The notes under the pieces: generated by a model
Databases searched by the model: none
Seen by the model: only the letters and a program-made list of their open reading frames with translations
Told to the model about the DNA's origin: nothing
NCBI GenBank assembly: GCA_024639905.1
Contig: JAHEGE010000007.1
Location: forward strand, 1 to 64,000
Length of the DNA: 64,000 nt
DNA from: Gammaproteobacteria bacterium
Lineage (GTDB): Bacteria; Pseudomonadota; Gammaproteobacteria; Pseudomonadales; Pseudohongiellaceae
Direction of reading: 5' to 3'
In this document: in pieces, positions 1 to 7,548 of the stretch
How the letters are laid out: every line of letters starts with the position of its first letter
Position numbering within the stretch: position 1 is the stretch's first letter
Made by a program: the position numbers and the translations under genes

Positions 1-647
1 CCGTTCTCGAGCACGACCACATGGTCTGCAAGCCGTGCGAGTTCGTCCATGGAGTGCGTGACGTAGACGATAGGAATATCGAGCTCGGCACACAGCCGCT
101 CGAGATAAGGCATGATCTCACGTTTACGAGTTTGATCGAGAGACGCTAGAGGCTCATCCATTAGCAGAAGCCGAGGCTGAGCGAGCAGCGCGCGAGCAAT
201 AGCCACGCGTTGGCGTTCGCCACCGGAAAGCTGTTGGGGTCGCCGCGATAGAAGGTCTGCGATTCCAAGCAAAGCCAGCAGTTCGTCACGGCGCGTTGCT
301 GACTCAGAGCTTGAGTGAGTCGAGCGCGAGCTCGCGTAATCGAGATTACCCTGTGCGGTCAGATGCGGCAGGAGGCTAGGTTCTTGAAACACATAGGCGA
401 GCGGCCGCTCATGGGTCGGCACGAAGCGAGCATCACTCTGCCAACACTCGCCGTCGACGAAAAGCTCACCCTCCTGCGATCGCTCCAAGCCTGCCAAACA
501 GCGCAGTAACGTGGTTTTTCCAGACCCCGAATCGCCAAATAGGACCGTGACGCCGCGCGCAGGCAGCGTGAGATCGACATCGAGTTCGAATTCAGAAAAA
601 GACTGGCGAAAGCGCGCGCGAATGAATTTCTCAGCGTCAGCGGTCAT
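1..647 (-). CDS. modC: Molybdate ABC transporter ATP-binding protein ModC (3' end beyond the window)
   Basis: ATPase that powers molybdate import with ModA and ModB. I translated the minus strand from ATG at 647; it stays open to the left edge, giving about 215 residues of a protein usually near 350. Visible motifs are Walker A (GDSGSGKT), a Q-loop (VFQEP), the ABC signature ([14 protein letters not shown]), Walker B (LLLMDEP) with the D-loop SLDQ, and the switch histidine (VTHS). The missing part would hold the C-terminal TOBE/molybdate-binding domain, so specificity for molybdate rests on the adjacent modB and modA. The start lies 3 bp after the modB stop, so translation is probably coupled. 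A sulfate-type ATPase would look similar, but the neighbours argue against that. Confidence 0.9.
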   Translation of the reverse strand, partial: MTADAEKFIRARFRQSFSEFELDVDLTLPARGVTVLFGDSGSGKTTLLRCLAGLERSQEGELFVDGECWQSDARFVPTHERPLAYVFQEPSLLPHLTAQGNLDYASSRSTHSSSESATRRDELLALLGIADLLSRRPQQLSGGERQRVAIARALLAQPRLLLMDEPLASLDQTRKREIMPYLERLCAELDIPIVYVTHSMDELARLADHVVVLEN

Positions 648-650
648 CGG

Positions 651-1340
651 CTAGCTCCCCCGCCGCAGTAAGTGGTTGTCTGCGCGCCTATTGAAGCCAT
701 ACAAGGCCGCCAGCACTACAAAGCTAAACACCAGCAAGCTCGCAGCAAGCCAATGCGCCTGCGCGTAATCCAGCGCTTCGACATGATCATACAATTGCAC
801 GGAGACTACTCGGGTCACACCCGGAATATTGCCGCCAATCATTAAGACCACGCCAAATTCACCCACCGTGTGGGCGAAGCCCAAGACGCTGGCGGTGATA
901 AAACCGGGACGCGCGAGCGGCAAAGCGATCGAGACGAACTGATCCCAAGGACCCGCCCGCAGCGTTGCGGCAACCTCAAAGGGTCGCTCACCTATCGCCT
1001 CAAACGCATTCTGTATCGGTTGTACCACAAAGGGCAGAGAGTAAAGACACGATGCTATCACCAAGCCCCAAAAAGTGAAGGGAAGCAGGCCTAGGCCTAG
1101 CGCCTGTGTCAGTGCTCCGATCGGCCCATTGGGACCCATGAGAAGTAGCAGATAAAAACCAAGTACCGTCGGCGGTAAGATTAGGGGCATTGCAACCAGG
1201 GCAGCAATGATCCCTCGAAACCACACACGAGTGCGTGCAAGCCACCACGCGATAGGCGTACCGATCAACAGCAGCAGCAGGGTCACCGTCGTGGCGAGGC
1301 GCAGAGTTAGCCAGATCGCGGCGAGATTAGCTTCCATCAT
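651..1340 (-). CDS. modB: Molybdate ABC transporter permease ModB
   Basis: Inner-membrane channel subunit of the molybdate importer, 229 aa, the normal ModB length. The protein is hydrophobic with about five membrane segments. It carries the cytoplasmic EAA loop ([14 protein letters not shown] followed by IALPLARPG) that docks to the ATPase, and the [14 protein letters not shown] segment typical of ModB. It lies between modA (100 bp upstream) and modC (3 bp downstream) in the order modA-modB-modC. Start ATG at 1340; no better start is visible. Confidence 0.93.
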   Translation of the reverse strand: MMEANLAAIWLTLRLATTVTLLLLLIGTPIAWWLARTRVWFRGIIAALVAMPLILPPTVLGFYLLLLMGPNGPIGALTQALGLGLLPFTFWGLVIASCLYSLPFVVQPIQNAFEAIGERPFEVAATLRAGPWDQFVSIALPLARPGFITASVLGFAHTVGEFGVVLMIGGNIPGVTRVVSVQLYDHVEALDYAQAHWLAASLLVFSFVVLAALYGFNRRADNHLLRRGS

Positions 1341-1440
1341 CTAACTCGCCCACTGTAGGTGGACAAAATACTGCCTTGAACTATCTTGCATATCAACGGC
1401 ACTGGCTCCCTCAGTTGGCGGACTTGACCTGAGTAATGAT

Positions 1441-2193
1441 CTACGGGAACTCGTAGCCAAACGCTATGAGTCGATCGCGGGTCGCTTGGGTCTGCAGATA
1501 AGCCACAAACGCGACTGCAGCCTGATTGTCACGACCGCGCGTCAACACCACAAGATCCTGTCGGATGGGGTCATGATACCGCGTTGGCACCCGCCACTGC
1601 GAACCACGCGCAGCGTTAGGGCCAACTACTTGCGACAAAGCAACGAACCCTGCGGTTGCAGCGCCAGTGGCAACAAACTGATAGGTCTGGGCAATGTTTT
1701 CGCCGAGCACGATCTGCCCCTCTAATTTTCTACTCACGCCCAGCTCATCGAGCACCTGTTGCGCAGCGACGCCATAGGGCGCGACTCGCGGATTGGCATA
1801 AGCTAGTCTCTGCAGCTCTCCAGCTTGCAGCCATTCAACACCGAGGGCCAGCCCGTCAGTCGCACTCCACAATACCATCTGCCCCAAGGCATACGTTGCT
1901 TGGGAATCAGCCTCGCCGAGGCCCCGCTCGACTAACGCGTCAATTTTACTTTGATCTGCAGAAAGAAAAGCATCGAATGGCGCGCCGTTGACGATCTGCG
2001 TCGCCAGCTTCCCCGAGGAACCAAACGCCAGTTCAATACGATGCCCGCTGACTACTTCAAAATCAGCAGCCAGCTCTCGTGCGGGCTGCGCGAAATTTGA
2101 AGCCACGGCGATCAGCGCAGTGTCAGCTTTCCCTGCTGGCGCGAATAAAAAGGCTACTAGGAAAAATGAGATGAGCGAGTAATCGCGAAACAT
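1441..2193 (-). CDS. modA: Molybdate-binding periplasmic protein ModA
   Basis: Periplasmic binding protein that captures molybdate or tungstate and delivers it to ModB, 250 aa. An N-terminal signal peptide is visible (hydrophobic segment around residues 6-20, likely cleavage after GKA). It is followed by the family's ligand-site segments AVASNF, FGSSGKLATQI and FDAFLSAD, and later GENIAQTYQFVATGAATAGFVALSQV. First gene of modABC. The upstream 200 bp holds no recognisable ModE operator, so its regulation cannot be read from the sequence. Confidence 0.93.
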   Translation of the reverse strand: MFRDYSLISFFLVAFLFAPAGKADTALIAVASNFAQPARELAADFEVVSGHRIELAFGSSGKLATQIVNGAPFDAFLSADQSKIDALVERGLGEADSQATYALGQMVLWSATDGLALGVEWLQAGELQRLAYANPRVAPYGVAAQQVLDELGVSRKLEGQIVLGENIAQTYQFVATGAATAGFVALSQVVGPNAARGSQWRVPTRYHDPIRQDLVVLTRGRDNQAAVAFVAYLQTQATRDRLIAFGYEFP

Positions 2194-2302
2194 GTCGGCA
2201 GTTCTGAGTGAGTCGAGAATCGCAGTCTACGGCTTAATCAGCTCACGAGGCAACGCTGAGAGCATTTATCGTGCATTGAATTCAAACTGAATACTCGGGC
2301 AT

Positions 2303-2336
2303 AAAAAAGGCGATCCTAAGTTAAAGAATCGCCTTT
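2303..2336 (-). terminator. Rho-independent terminator of the MFS gene
   Basis: A perfect 9-bp stem (aaaggcgat at 2306-2314 pairs with atcgccttt at 2328-2336) with a 13-nt loop. Read on the minus strand it is followed by a run of six T (2308-2303). It lies 60 bp beyond the stop codon of the MFS carrier and ahead of modA, so it separates the two transcription units. Confidence 0.85.
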
Positions 2337-2395
2337 CTGCCAGTTAACTAATCTTCGCACTCCAAAGCTTCACGGCAGTGCGCCGGTCACGCTAA

Positions 2396-3694
2396 CTAGT
2401 CTGGCGCATTAGCGAGATCATCGCGCAGAGTCCGCGCCGCGAGCATGAAGTGGCACGAAGACCAGAACAAGGCTGTAGGGATCAAGTACACCATGGCGTA
2501 GCGCAGAGACTCAACTCCCAAAGTAGGAGCCAAATAGTCACTCAGCAGCCCGATGAATAGCGGACCAAGCCCCAAACCTATCAGGTTCAGTATGAAGAAC
2601 AGTATGGCAGATGCCATCGCCCGCATACGTGCTCCTACCAGTGCGTGTGACGTTGCAATAGAGTTTCCCAGATACACGTTAATCAGCGTGCCCGGAATAC
2701 AAGACAGTATTAATGCTGCGTAGGTAGACTCGATCGTGAATACCGCCACGAAAAATGGAACGCCGATAAAGCCAACGATAGCCGGAATCCACACATACCA
2801 GCGCTTGTCTCGAGGAGCGAGTTTGTCGGCAAGCATGCCGCCAGCAAGAATACCTACCGCGCCGAGGAAGCCGGAAGACAGGGCGAGCCACGTGCCAAGT
2901 TCACCAGTGCTCATCCCGTGAAGTCGGATAAAGAAGGAGCCCTGCCAATTCACGGTGCCATAAGCAGCAAAGGCATTAAGACCCGCGCCTAATGCAATGT
3001 GCCGAAAAGAACTGCGACTCCACAGCAGGCCAAGGACCTCGCCCAAGGGCGGCACTTCTTCCACTTTCTTGCCATCCGAAAGCCCACGGATAGGCTCCTT
3101 AATCGTGTAACGGATAACCAACGCAATAAGGAGGCCCGGCAGACCCACGACAGCGAATGCTACCCGCCATCCAAAAAATTCATTCAGCCAACCGCCAAGC
3201 AGAAAACCGAAGAGGATGCCGACGTTAACGCCCGTCGAGTAGATCGATATCGCAGTCGCACGTTTTTCGGCGGGGAAGATATCCGAAATAATGGAGTGAG
3301 ACGGCGGGCTTCCGCCTGCTTCACCGATACCCACACCCACTCGCGCCAAGAAAAGCTGAAGGTAGTTTTGAGCGAGACCGCTGACTGCAGTCATCAAACT
3401 CCAGATGCCGATCGCCAGAGAGACGATATTTTTTCGATTGCCTCGATCTGCCCAGCGCGCGATGGGAATGCCTGCAGACACGTAGAACATAGCAAAGGCG
3501 AAACCAGTTAAAAGCCCCAGCTGGCCATCTGACAGATTGAGGTCGACCTTGATCGCCTCTTGAAGTATCGACAGCAGCTGCCTGTCGATGAAATTAAAGC
3601 AATACCCGATGGTAAGCAGGCCTAGTGCGTAATTACGCACTTTTTTACTTTTATAAGGATTTTCAGTGTCTTGGACAGTTGAGGGATCGGACAT
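2396..3694 (-). CDS. MFS transporter, spinster-like
   Basis: Inner-membrane secondary carrier of 432 aa with about 12 membrane helices. The loop between helices 2 and 3 reads GIPIARWADRGNRK, a version of the MFS signature G-x-x-x-D-R-x-x-R-K. The segment ARVGVGIGEAGGSPPSHSII, the helix 4-5 motif of the spinster-like group, is clear. In bacteria this group is common near catabolic genes, but the substrate cannot be read from sequence. It is transcribed alone: a strong terminator follows it and a 348-bp spacer precedes it. Start ATG 3694 is preceded by the purine-rich minus-strand stretch agagagaaataagtctt. Confidence 0.85.
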   Translation of the reverse strand: MSDPSTVQDTENPYKSKKVRNYALGLLTIGYCFNFIDRQLLSILQEAIKVDLNLSDGQLGLLTGFAFAMFYVSAGIPIARWADRGNRKNIVSLAIGIWSLMTAVSGLAQNYLQLFLARVGVGIGEAGGSPPSHSIISDIFPAEKRATAISIYSTGVNVGILFGFLLGGWLNEFFGWRVAFAVVGLPGLLIALVIRYTIKEPIRGLSDGKKVEEVPPLGEVLGLLWSRSSFRHIALGAGLNAFAAYGTVNWQGSFFIRLHGMSTGELGTWLALSSGFLGAVGILAGGMLADKLAPRDKRWYVWIPAIVGFIGVPFFVAVFTIESTYAALILSCIPGTLINVYLGNSIATSHALVGARMRAMASAILFFILNLIGLGLGPLFIGLLSDYLAPTLGVESLRYAMVYLIPTALFWSSCHFMLAARTLRDDLANAPD

Positions 3695-4042
3695 AAGACT
3701 TATTTCTCTCTTATTATTGTGCGTCGAGATCTGTAATCGCGTTTGCGGCTATTGGCAGCATTGCTTTGTATACCAGATCGACTGAAAAAAGTGTACTCGC
3801 TGCTGATATTCGGTGTTTATCGATGACCCTATCGGCAATTATCCTAGAGGGACTCAGCCGCATGGGCGGAACACGGTGGTATGCAATGCATGAGCAGCGA
3901 GAGGGGTCGACGCCCTCAGGGATTTAAAGGTCATTGATGTGTAACTTTATTGCAAAATGCGCGTTTAAAGTCATGAGTATAGGGTGCAGCAATCATTTGA
4001 AACCCTACCAGAAATCATCTGCATTAAAGGATAATTAGTATT
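3695..4042. other. 348-bp spacer between divergent MFS and lipoprotein genes
   Basis: No convincing reading frame. It must hold the divergent promoters of the MFS carrier and the small lipoprotein. A ribosome site (aaaggataa, 4026-4034) precedes the lipoprotein start. It also contains the first of two 21-bp near-identical direct repeats (3788-3808; the second is at 4427-4447) that bracket the lipoprotein gene. I see no clear sigma-70 pair. Confidence 0.6.
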
Positions 4043-4447
4043 ATGAACCGCAAACTTGCTTCGATCGCACTCATCTCAACCTTAGTTGGATGCGCTGCTT
4101 CTCCATCGAACATCGCGCCCGCTATGGTAGATACGGCGCAGTACAGAGAAATGACCTGTGATGGTTTATTGCTGGCAGCGCAGAATGAAGGCGTCAACCT
4201 CGATCAAGTAAGTCGTGATCAACGAGCAGCGCGTAACTGGGACATCGCACTCAACATACTGATCATACCTGGGCTTGGTGCGGTCACCGGGGATTCGGAA
4301 AGGCAGGTTGCAGAGGCAAAAGGCCGAGTTCTTGCGATACAGAACGAGTACGGGAGTCGATGCGGTAAAGAGCGGGCCGAGTAAACACTCTACGCATCAT
4401 TGGCCGGCGAAATAGAGCGATTACGCAAAGTGTACTCGTCGCTGATA
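3788..4447. repeat. Pair of 21-bp direct repeats flanking the small lipoprotein gene
   Basis: Positions 3788-3808 and 4427-4447 share the sequence AAAGTGTACTCG, then two differing bases, then GCTGATA: 19 of 21 identical with no gap. They sit 639 bp apart, one on each side of the lipoprotein gene at 4043. Copies this similar are unlikely by chance in 64 kb. They could be remnants of a small duplicated or mobile segment, or two binding sites for the same regulator. I see no transposase or terminal inverted repeats. Confidence 0.55.
4043..4384 (+). CDS. Small lipoprotein of unknown function
   Basis: 113 aa. The N-terminus is a lipoprotein signal with lipobox LVGC (Cys17). The mature part has two cysteines (in MTCDG and SRCGK) that could form a disulfide. 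It also has a hydrophobic stretch NIALNILIIPGLGAVTGDSE, wording I associate with small envelope lipoproteins of Proteobacteria that have no assigned function. Start ATG 4043 follows the ribosome site aaaggataa. It stands alone, bracketed by the 21-bp repeats. I do not recognise a named family. Confidence 0.75.
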   Translation: MNRKLASIALISTLVGCAASPSNIAPAMVDTAQYREMTCDGLLLAAQNEGVNLDQVSRDQRAARNWDIALNILIIPGLGAVTGDSERQVAEAKGRVLAIQNEYGSRCGKERAE

Positions 4448-4475
4448 GCGGATGCCTATCTGCGGCTGCACCGCC

Positions 4476-4988
4476 TCAACGCAACAGAGTGACCATTACA
4501 GACCCTTCAACTTGGGCGAGCAACTCTCCCGCACGGTGTCTCTGAGCCGGCGCAAGTTTGTTCGCGATCCAACGCTCCCACTCATCAAGGAACTGCGCGG
4601 CCGTTGTCTTAAAGGGCTCATCGCCACGCATGGCCAGACCCACAATCTCGAACCACAGTGCGAGCATTGGCCGGCTCGCATCAGTAGTCGACGAAGCAAC
4701 CAAGGCGGCAACAATCTCGGTTGACGAGGCGCGTGCCTGCGGCAGAATCGTGTCCAAGTGAGAGGAGAAATCGTTGAACAAGAGCGACAGCGCCTCGTGG
4801 AGCAGTGCCTCCTTAGTCTCGAAATAATAGAGCAGCATCCTGTCGCTAATCCCCGCACTCTTCGCCAAAGCGCGAATACCGCTATTGGAGAATCCCTGCG
4901 ATACAAGATGACCAGCAACGCTTAAGAGAATCGTCTGGCGTTTCTGCGCTGATTTCGCGGAGGGTAACGGTTGTTTCGATAACGTCAT
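4476..4988 (-). CDS. TetR/AcrR family transcriptional repressor
   Basis: 170 aa one-component regulator. The N-terminal helix-turn-helix occupies about residues 15-60. Its recognition part reads SGIRALAKSAGISDRMLLYYFETKEALL, the classic TetR pattern ending in YYF-x-x-K-E-x-L. The rest is an all-helical ligand and dimer domain, somewhat short for the family (usually about 190-220). The gene is divergent from a small membrane protein and an epoxide-hydrolase-like gene. A perfect 16-bp palindrome sits between them just after a promoter, so it very probably represses that pair and perhaps itself. The ligand is unknown. Confidence 0.88.
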   Translation of the reverse strand: MTLSKQPLPSAKSAQKRQTILLSVAGHLVSQGFSNSGIRALAKSAGISDRMLLYYFETKEALLHEALSLLFNDFSSHLDTILPQARASSTEIVAALVASSTTDASRPMLALWFEIVGLAMRGDEPFKTTAAQFLDEWERWIANKLAPAQRHRAGELLAQVEGSVMVTLLR

Positions 4989-5038
4989 AATCTCTACTTC
5001 TGAAGGATACCGGTCTGAAATCCCCTGCCACGGTTCTG

Positions 5039-5068
5039 TTGACAGCCGTTTTAATTGTAAACTATTCT
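5039..5068 (+). promoter_or_regulatory. Sigma-70-type promoter of the small membrane protein / epoxide-hydrolase-like pair
   Basis: A perfect -35 box TTGACA (5039-5044) and a -10 box TATTCT (5063-5068) separated by 18 bp. The predicted start of transcription falls at about 5075, inside the palindrome at 5074-5089, and the first gene begins at 5147. Confidence 0.65.
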
Positions 5069-5073
5069 CGAAA

Positions 5074-5089
5074 TGTAGCGACCGCTACA
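5074..5089. promoter_or_regulatory. Palindromic operator, probably for the TetR regulator
   Basis: TGTAGCG-AC-CGCTACA: perfect 7-bp arms with a 2-bp centre. It lies in the intergenic region shared by the divergent TetR gene and its likely targets, directly over the predicted transcription start. TetR-family regulators bind palindromes of this size, and a bound dimer here would block initiation. Confidence 0.7.
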
Positions 5090-5146
5090 CAAACAAGTCT
5101 CGCTCGCCGCGGCCCTGAGCCAGCAGTGGGCCACGAGGATAACAAC

Positions 5147-5482
5147 ATGAATGCACTAAGACTGCTGCTCATATCAATGCTTCTTGTCATCAGCGCCTAT
5201 ACCGCTTCTGTGGCACTCGACTACGGACTCAATCTGTTTCAAGTCTTCTTCGGCGATATCGCGTCTCTCACGTGGCCCGGGCAATTCAACTTGGACTTTC
5301 TATTCATGCTAGTTCTTTCTGGACTCTGGGTTGCCTGGCGGCACCACTTCTCAGTAGCAGGCATTGGCCTTGGCTTACTCGCGACGGTCGGCGGTATCGT
5401 TTTCCTAAGCCTCTATTTACTCATCATGCTGCCACGCGCCAACGGCAGCATAAAATCGCTATTGCTTGGCCCTAGGGAGTAA
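5147..5482 (+). CDS. Small integral membrane protein
   Basis: 111 aa from ATG 5147, chosen because the upstream extension in frame (to 5039) would run through the promoter and operator, and because gagg at 5135-5138 is a fitting ribosome site. Three hydrophobic segments are visible: about residues 4-22, 44-65 and 70-92. I know no named family. It ends 6 bp before the epoxide-hydrolase-like gene, so the two are one transcription unit, apparently under TetR control. Membrane partners of this size in TetR-controlled pairs may serve transport or detoxification; this is inference only. Confidence 0.75.
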   Translation: MNALRLLLISMLLVISAYTASVALDYGLNLFQVFFGDIASLTWPGQFNLDFLFMLVLSGLWVAWRHHFSVAGIGLGLLATVGGIVFLSLYLLIMLPRANGSIKSLLLGPRE

Positions 5483-5488
5483 AGACCT

Positions 5489-6007
5489 ATGAATCAAAAC
5501 AGCACACGACAAGCACATTCAATCAGCAGTCTCAGCATTCGTCGCAGCGCATTTGCTGCCGCAATGCTTTTCGTAGTTCTAATCCACCCCACCCTTAGGG
5601 AGCAAACCATGGCACAAGAAGCAATCACGCCGCTAGAAACCGTGAAGAGGCTTATGATCGAAGTCGAGCGTATGGATTTCGATGCCGCAACGAGCTATCT
5701 CGCGGAGAGTTTCGAATACATTCCAGGACCAGTGCAGCCAGTAGCTCTCGGCGCTCAAGGCTTTCGCGAGGCACTTGAGCCTTTCTTCGCGCCCATCGAA
5801 GAAAATGAAATAAGGATATTAAGAGAGTCTGCTAACGGAGGGACAGTATTTCTCGAACGCCTCGATCGCCATCGTATCCCGCAAGGCTGGTTCGAGCTTC
5901 CAGTGACCGGAGTGTATGAGGTCGAGGACGGCAAGATTACGTTTATGCGCGATTATTATGATCTAGCGACGATTCAGAACGCCATGCAGGCGCTGATGGA
6001 AAAGTAA
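5489..6007 (+). CDS. Limonene-epoxide-hydrolase-like (SnoaL/NTF2-fold) protein
   Basis: 172 aa. Residues about 45-170 match the limonene-1,2-epoxide hydrolase family, seen in FLERLDRHR, GWFELPVTGVYEVEDGKIT and the following RDYYD. In characterised members an R-x-D pair and a later Asp activate water; here these would be the R-L-D of LERLDR and the D of MRDYYD. The Tyr and Asn that help hold the water are not obvious: the region reads FEYIPG where the family has Y-x-N-I-P. Two in-frame starts each have a ribosome site. ATG 5489 adds a signal-like hydrophobic N-terminus; ATG 5609 (preceded by tagggag, 5596-5602) gives a cytosolic form of about 132 aa. Co-transcribed with the membrane protein 6 bp upstream. 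Confidence 0.8.
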   Translation: MNQNSTRQAHSISSLSIRRSAFAAAMLFVVLIHPTLREQTMAQEAITPLETVKRLMIEVERMDFDAATSYLAESFEYIPGPVQPVALGAQGFREALEPFFAPIEENEIRILRESANGGTVFLERLDRHRIPQGWFELPVTGVYEVEDGKITFMRDYYDLATIQNAMQALMEK

Positions 6008-6060
6008 TTGGTATTGAGAGAGGCCTGTTGATGAAGCAGCACAGGCTGAATAAAGGAAAA

Positions 6061-6137
6061 TGGCGCGCCCAGAGAGATTCGAACTCCCGACCAACTGGTT
6101 CGAAGCCAGTTACTCTATCCAGCTGAGCTATGGGCGC
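6061..6137 (-). tRNA. tRNA-Arg (anticodon TCG)
   Basis: Minus-strand cloverleaf of 77 nt with encoded CCA (tgg at 6061-6063 on the plus strand). The acceptor stem is GCGCCCA/TGGGCGC, the D-arm AGCTCAGCTGGATAGAGT, and the anticodon stem ACTGG/CCAGT closes loop CTTCGAA, placing TCG at positions 34-36. The T-arm has GTTCGAATC. It reads arginine CGA codons. It stands alone between two protein genes. I see no integrase or att duplication beside it. Confidence 0.95.
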
Positions 6138-6263
6138 GTGATACAGAGTATATAAGACCCGAGAAGCGAGGTCACTGCAAATCGAATTGGGGAAACCGTC
6201 GACACCTTGCTAGCCAATCCTAGCCCTCTGTGCTTAACTCGCCCTAAAAAATGGCGAAAAACT

Positions 6264-7040
6264 ATGTCAGATGCCCCGAACATCCAATCCTCAGCCACAC
6301 AAGCGTTCTCTTCAGGCCGCGCGCCCATGCTGCGCAAACGACTCGCGGTGCTCGGCTGGGGCTTGGTTGGGGTTCTCATCATTACGGGCCTTGCGGCGAT
6401 TGTGGGGCGCGCCCTCTTCCTATTGGACGCTATCGCTCTTGCCCCTGCCGATCCCGATGCCGCGTTTAATGCGTTCGATGTGCGCTATTACAACAACAGC
6501 TTCGCCTCTTTCATGCACCTAGTCCCCGGTGCGCTCGTCGCGGCATTAGGTCCCTTGCAGTTTATCCCTGCCCTTCGCAAGCGCGCTTTGCGCTGGCATC
6601 GAGTCAGCGGGCGGCTCTATGTCGCCTCAGGGCTGCTGGGAGCCATAACGGGATTCTTTATCGGTGTCTTGCATCCGTTCATGGGAATCAATGGCCAAGG
6701 ATTTAACGAAGCGATGGCAACGGCGTTCTTTTCGGCGCTTGTCATATTTTCACTCTGCATGGCCATTTATCATGTGCGCCATAAAAGAATTGGGTTACAT
6801 CGAGAGTGGATGATTCGCGGGTTCGCGCTGATGCTTGCTATAGCCACAGAGCGGCTCATGCTTACAGCGATGATGTCGTTACTAAATATTGAGATTGCCA
6901 TTCTGTTCGGTACGACATTCTGGATGGCTGGCGTGATACACATCGCGGTTGCGGAATACTGGATACATCTGACTCGCACGCCAGACAATGGTCTGGTGCA
7001 TTGGCAAGAACTAGACAGACGCAACGCGAATAACACCTAG
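6264..7040 (+). CDS. DUF2306 membrane protein
   Basis: 258 aa from ATG 6264 (a longer in-frame start at 6207 adds 19 residues without membrane character). There are about six or seven membrane helices. Family signatures are the early SFASFMHLVPGALVAALGPLQF, then RWHRVSGRLYV, and later GLHREWMIRGFAL. The conserved histidines (in FMHLVPG, RWHRVSG, LHREWM) suggest a heme or metal site in the membrane, but no function has been established for the family to my knowledge. The DUF2721 gene follows 16 bp downstream in the same direction. Confidence 0.85.
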   Translation: MSDAPNIQSSATQAFSSGRAPMLRKRLAVLGWGLVGVLIITGLAAIVGRALFLLDAIALAPADPDAAFNAFDVRYYNNSFASFMHLVPGALVAALGPLQFIPALRKRALRWHRVSGRLYVASGLLGAITGFFIGVLHPFMGINGQGFNEAMATAFFSALVIFSLCMAIYHVRHKRIGLHREWMIRGFALMLAIATERLMLTAMMSLLNIEIAILFGTTFWMAGVIHIAVAEYWIHLTRTPDNGLVHWQELDRRNANNT

Positions 7041-7056
7041 GATACTGCTCTACACC

Positions 7057-7548
7057 ATGGAAACCCTCAGCTCAATCTCATCAATCGCCACCGTCATCCA
7101 GCTCGCCGTCGCGCCGGTCTTCTTACTTGCGGGCATAGCCGGGCTGCTTAACGTGCTGTCGATTCGGCTAGGCCGCGTGGTAGACCGCGTACGCGTGGTC
7201 GAGACGCGGCGCTCACGCGAGACACACGAAGATCATCGCGCGCTCCTTCAAGCAGAGACCAACTCGCTGTGGAACCGTATTCGGCTCGTCGACTGGTCGT
7301 TCCGCTCTCTAGTCGCAGGCGCACTGATCGTGTGCTTAGTGATTATGGCGCTGTTCTTAAGCGAGCTGTCGCATCTGAACTTCTCGTCGCTCATCGCCTT
7401 CTTGTTCGTGTGTTCCATGTGCCTCGTCATTCTCGGGCTTGTGCTCTTCCTGTTCGAGGTGAGCCTCTCGACCAGCAGCATCCGCGAGGGCATCGACTCG
7501 ATGATTAAAGAAGAGGCCGAGCACTCGCTGGAATCTGCCGACGATTAG
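7057..7548 (+). CDS. DUF2721 membrane protein
   Basis: 163 aa. An N-terminal membrane helix (about residues 13-36) leads into the family's conserved LLNVLSIRLGRVVDRVRVVE. A cytoplasmic charged segment follows, then two more helices (about 85-107 and 112-135) and an acidic tail. Function of DUF2721 is unknown. It follows the DUF2306 gene by 16 bp and overlaps the convergent MFS gene by 4 bp at the 3' ends. Confidence 0.88.
   Translation: METLSSISSIATVIQLAVAPVFLLAGIAGLLNVLSIRLGRVVDRVRVVETRRSRETHEDHRALLQAETNSLWNRIRLVDWSFRSLVAGALIVCLVIMALFLSELSHLNFSSLIAFLFVCSMCLVILGLVLFLFEVSLSTSSIREGIDSMIKEEAEHSLESADD

Noticed and set aside
2194..2302. ModE operator upstream of modA
   Set aside because: No TATAA-type inverted repeat of the ModE kind is present; only a short ttgaattcaa palindrome (2276-2285), too short to name.
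4496..4918. Alternative 140-codon frame within the TetR gene
   Set aside because: Arg- and Ser-rich shadow frame of a clear TetR gene in a different reading frame.
6061..6137. Integration site of a mobile element at tRNA-Arg
   Set aside because: No integrase gene and no duplicated tRNA 3' end within the flanking sequence that I inspected.
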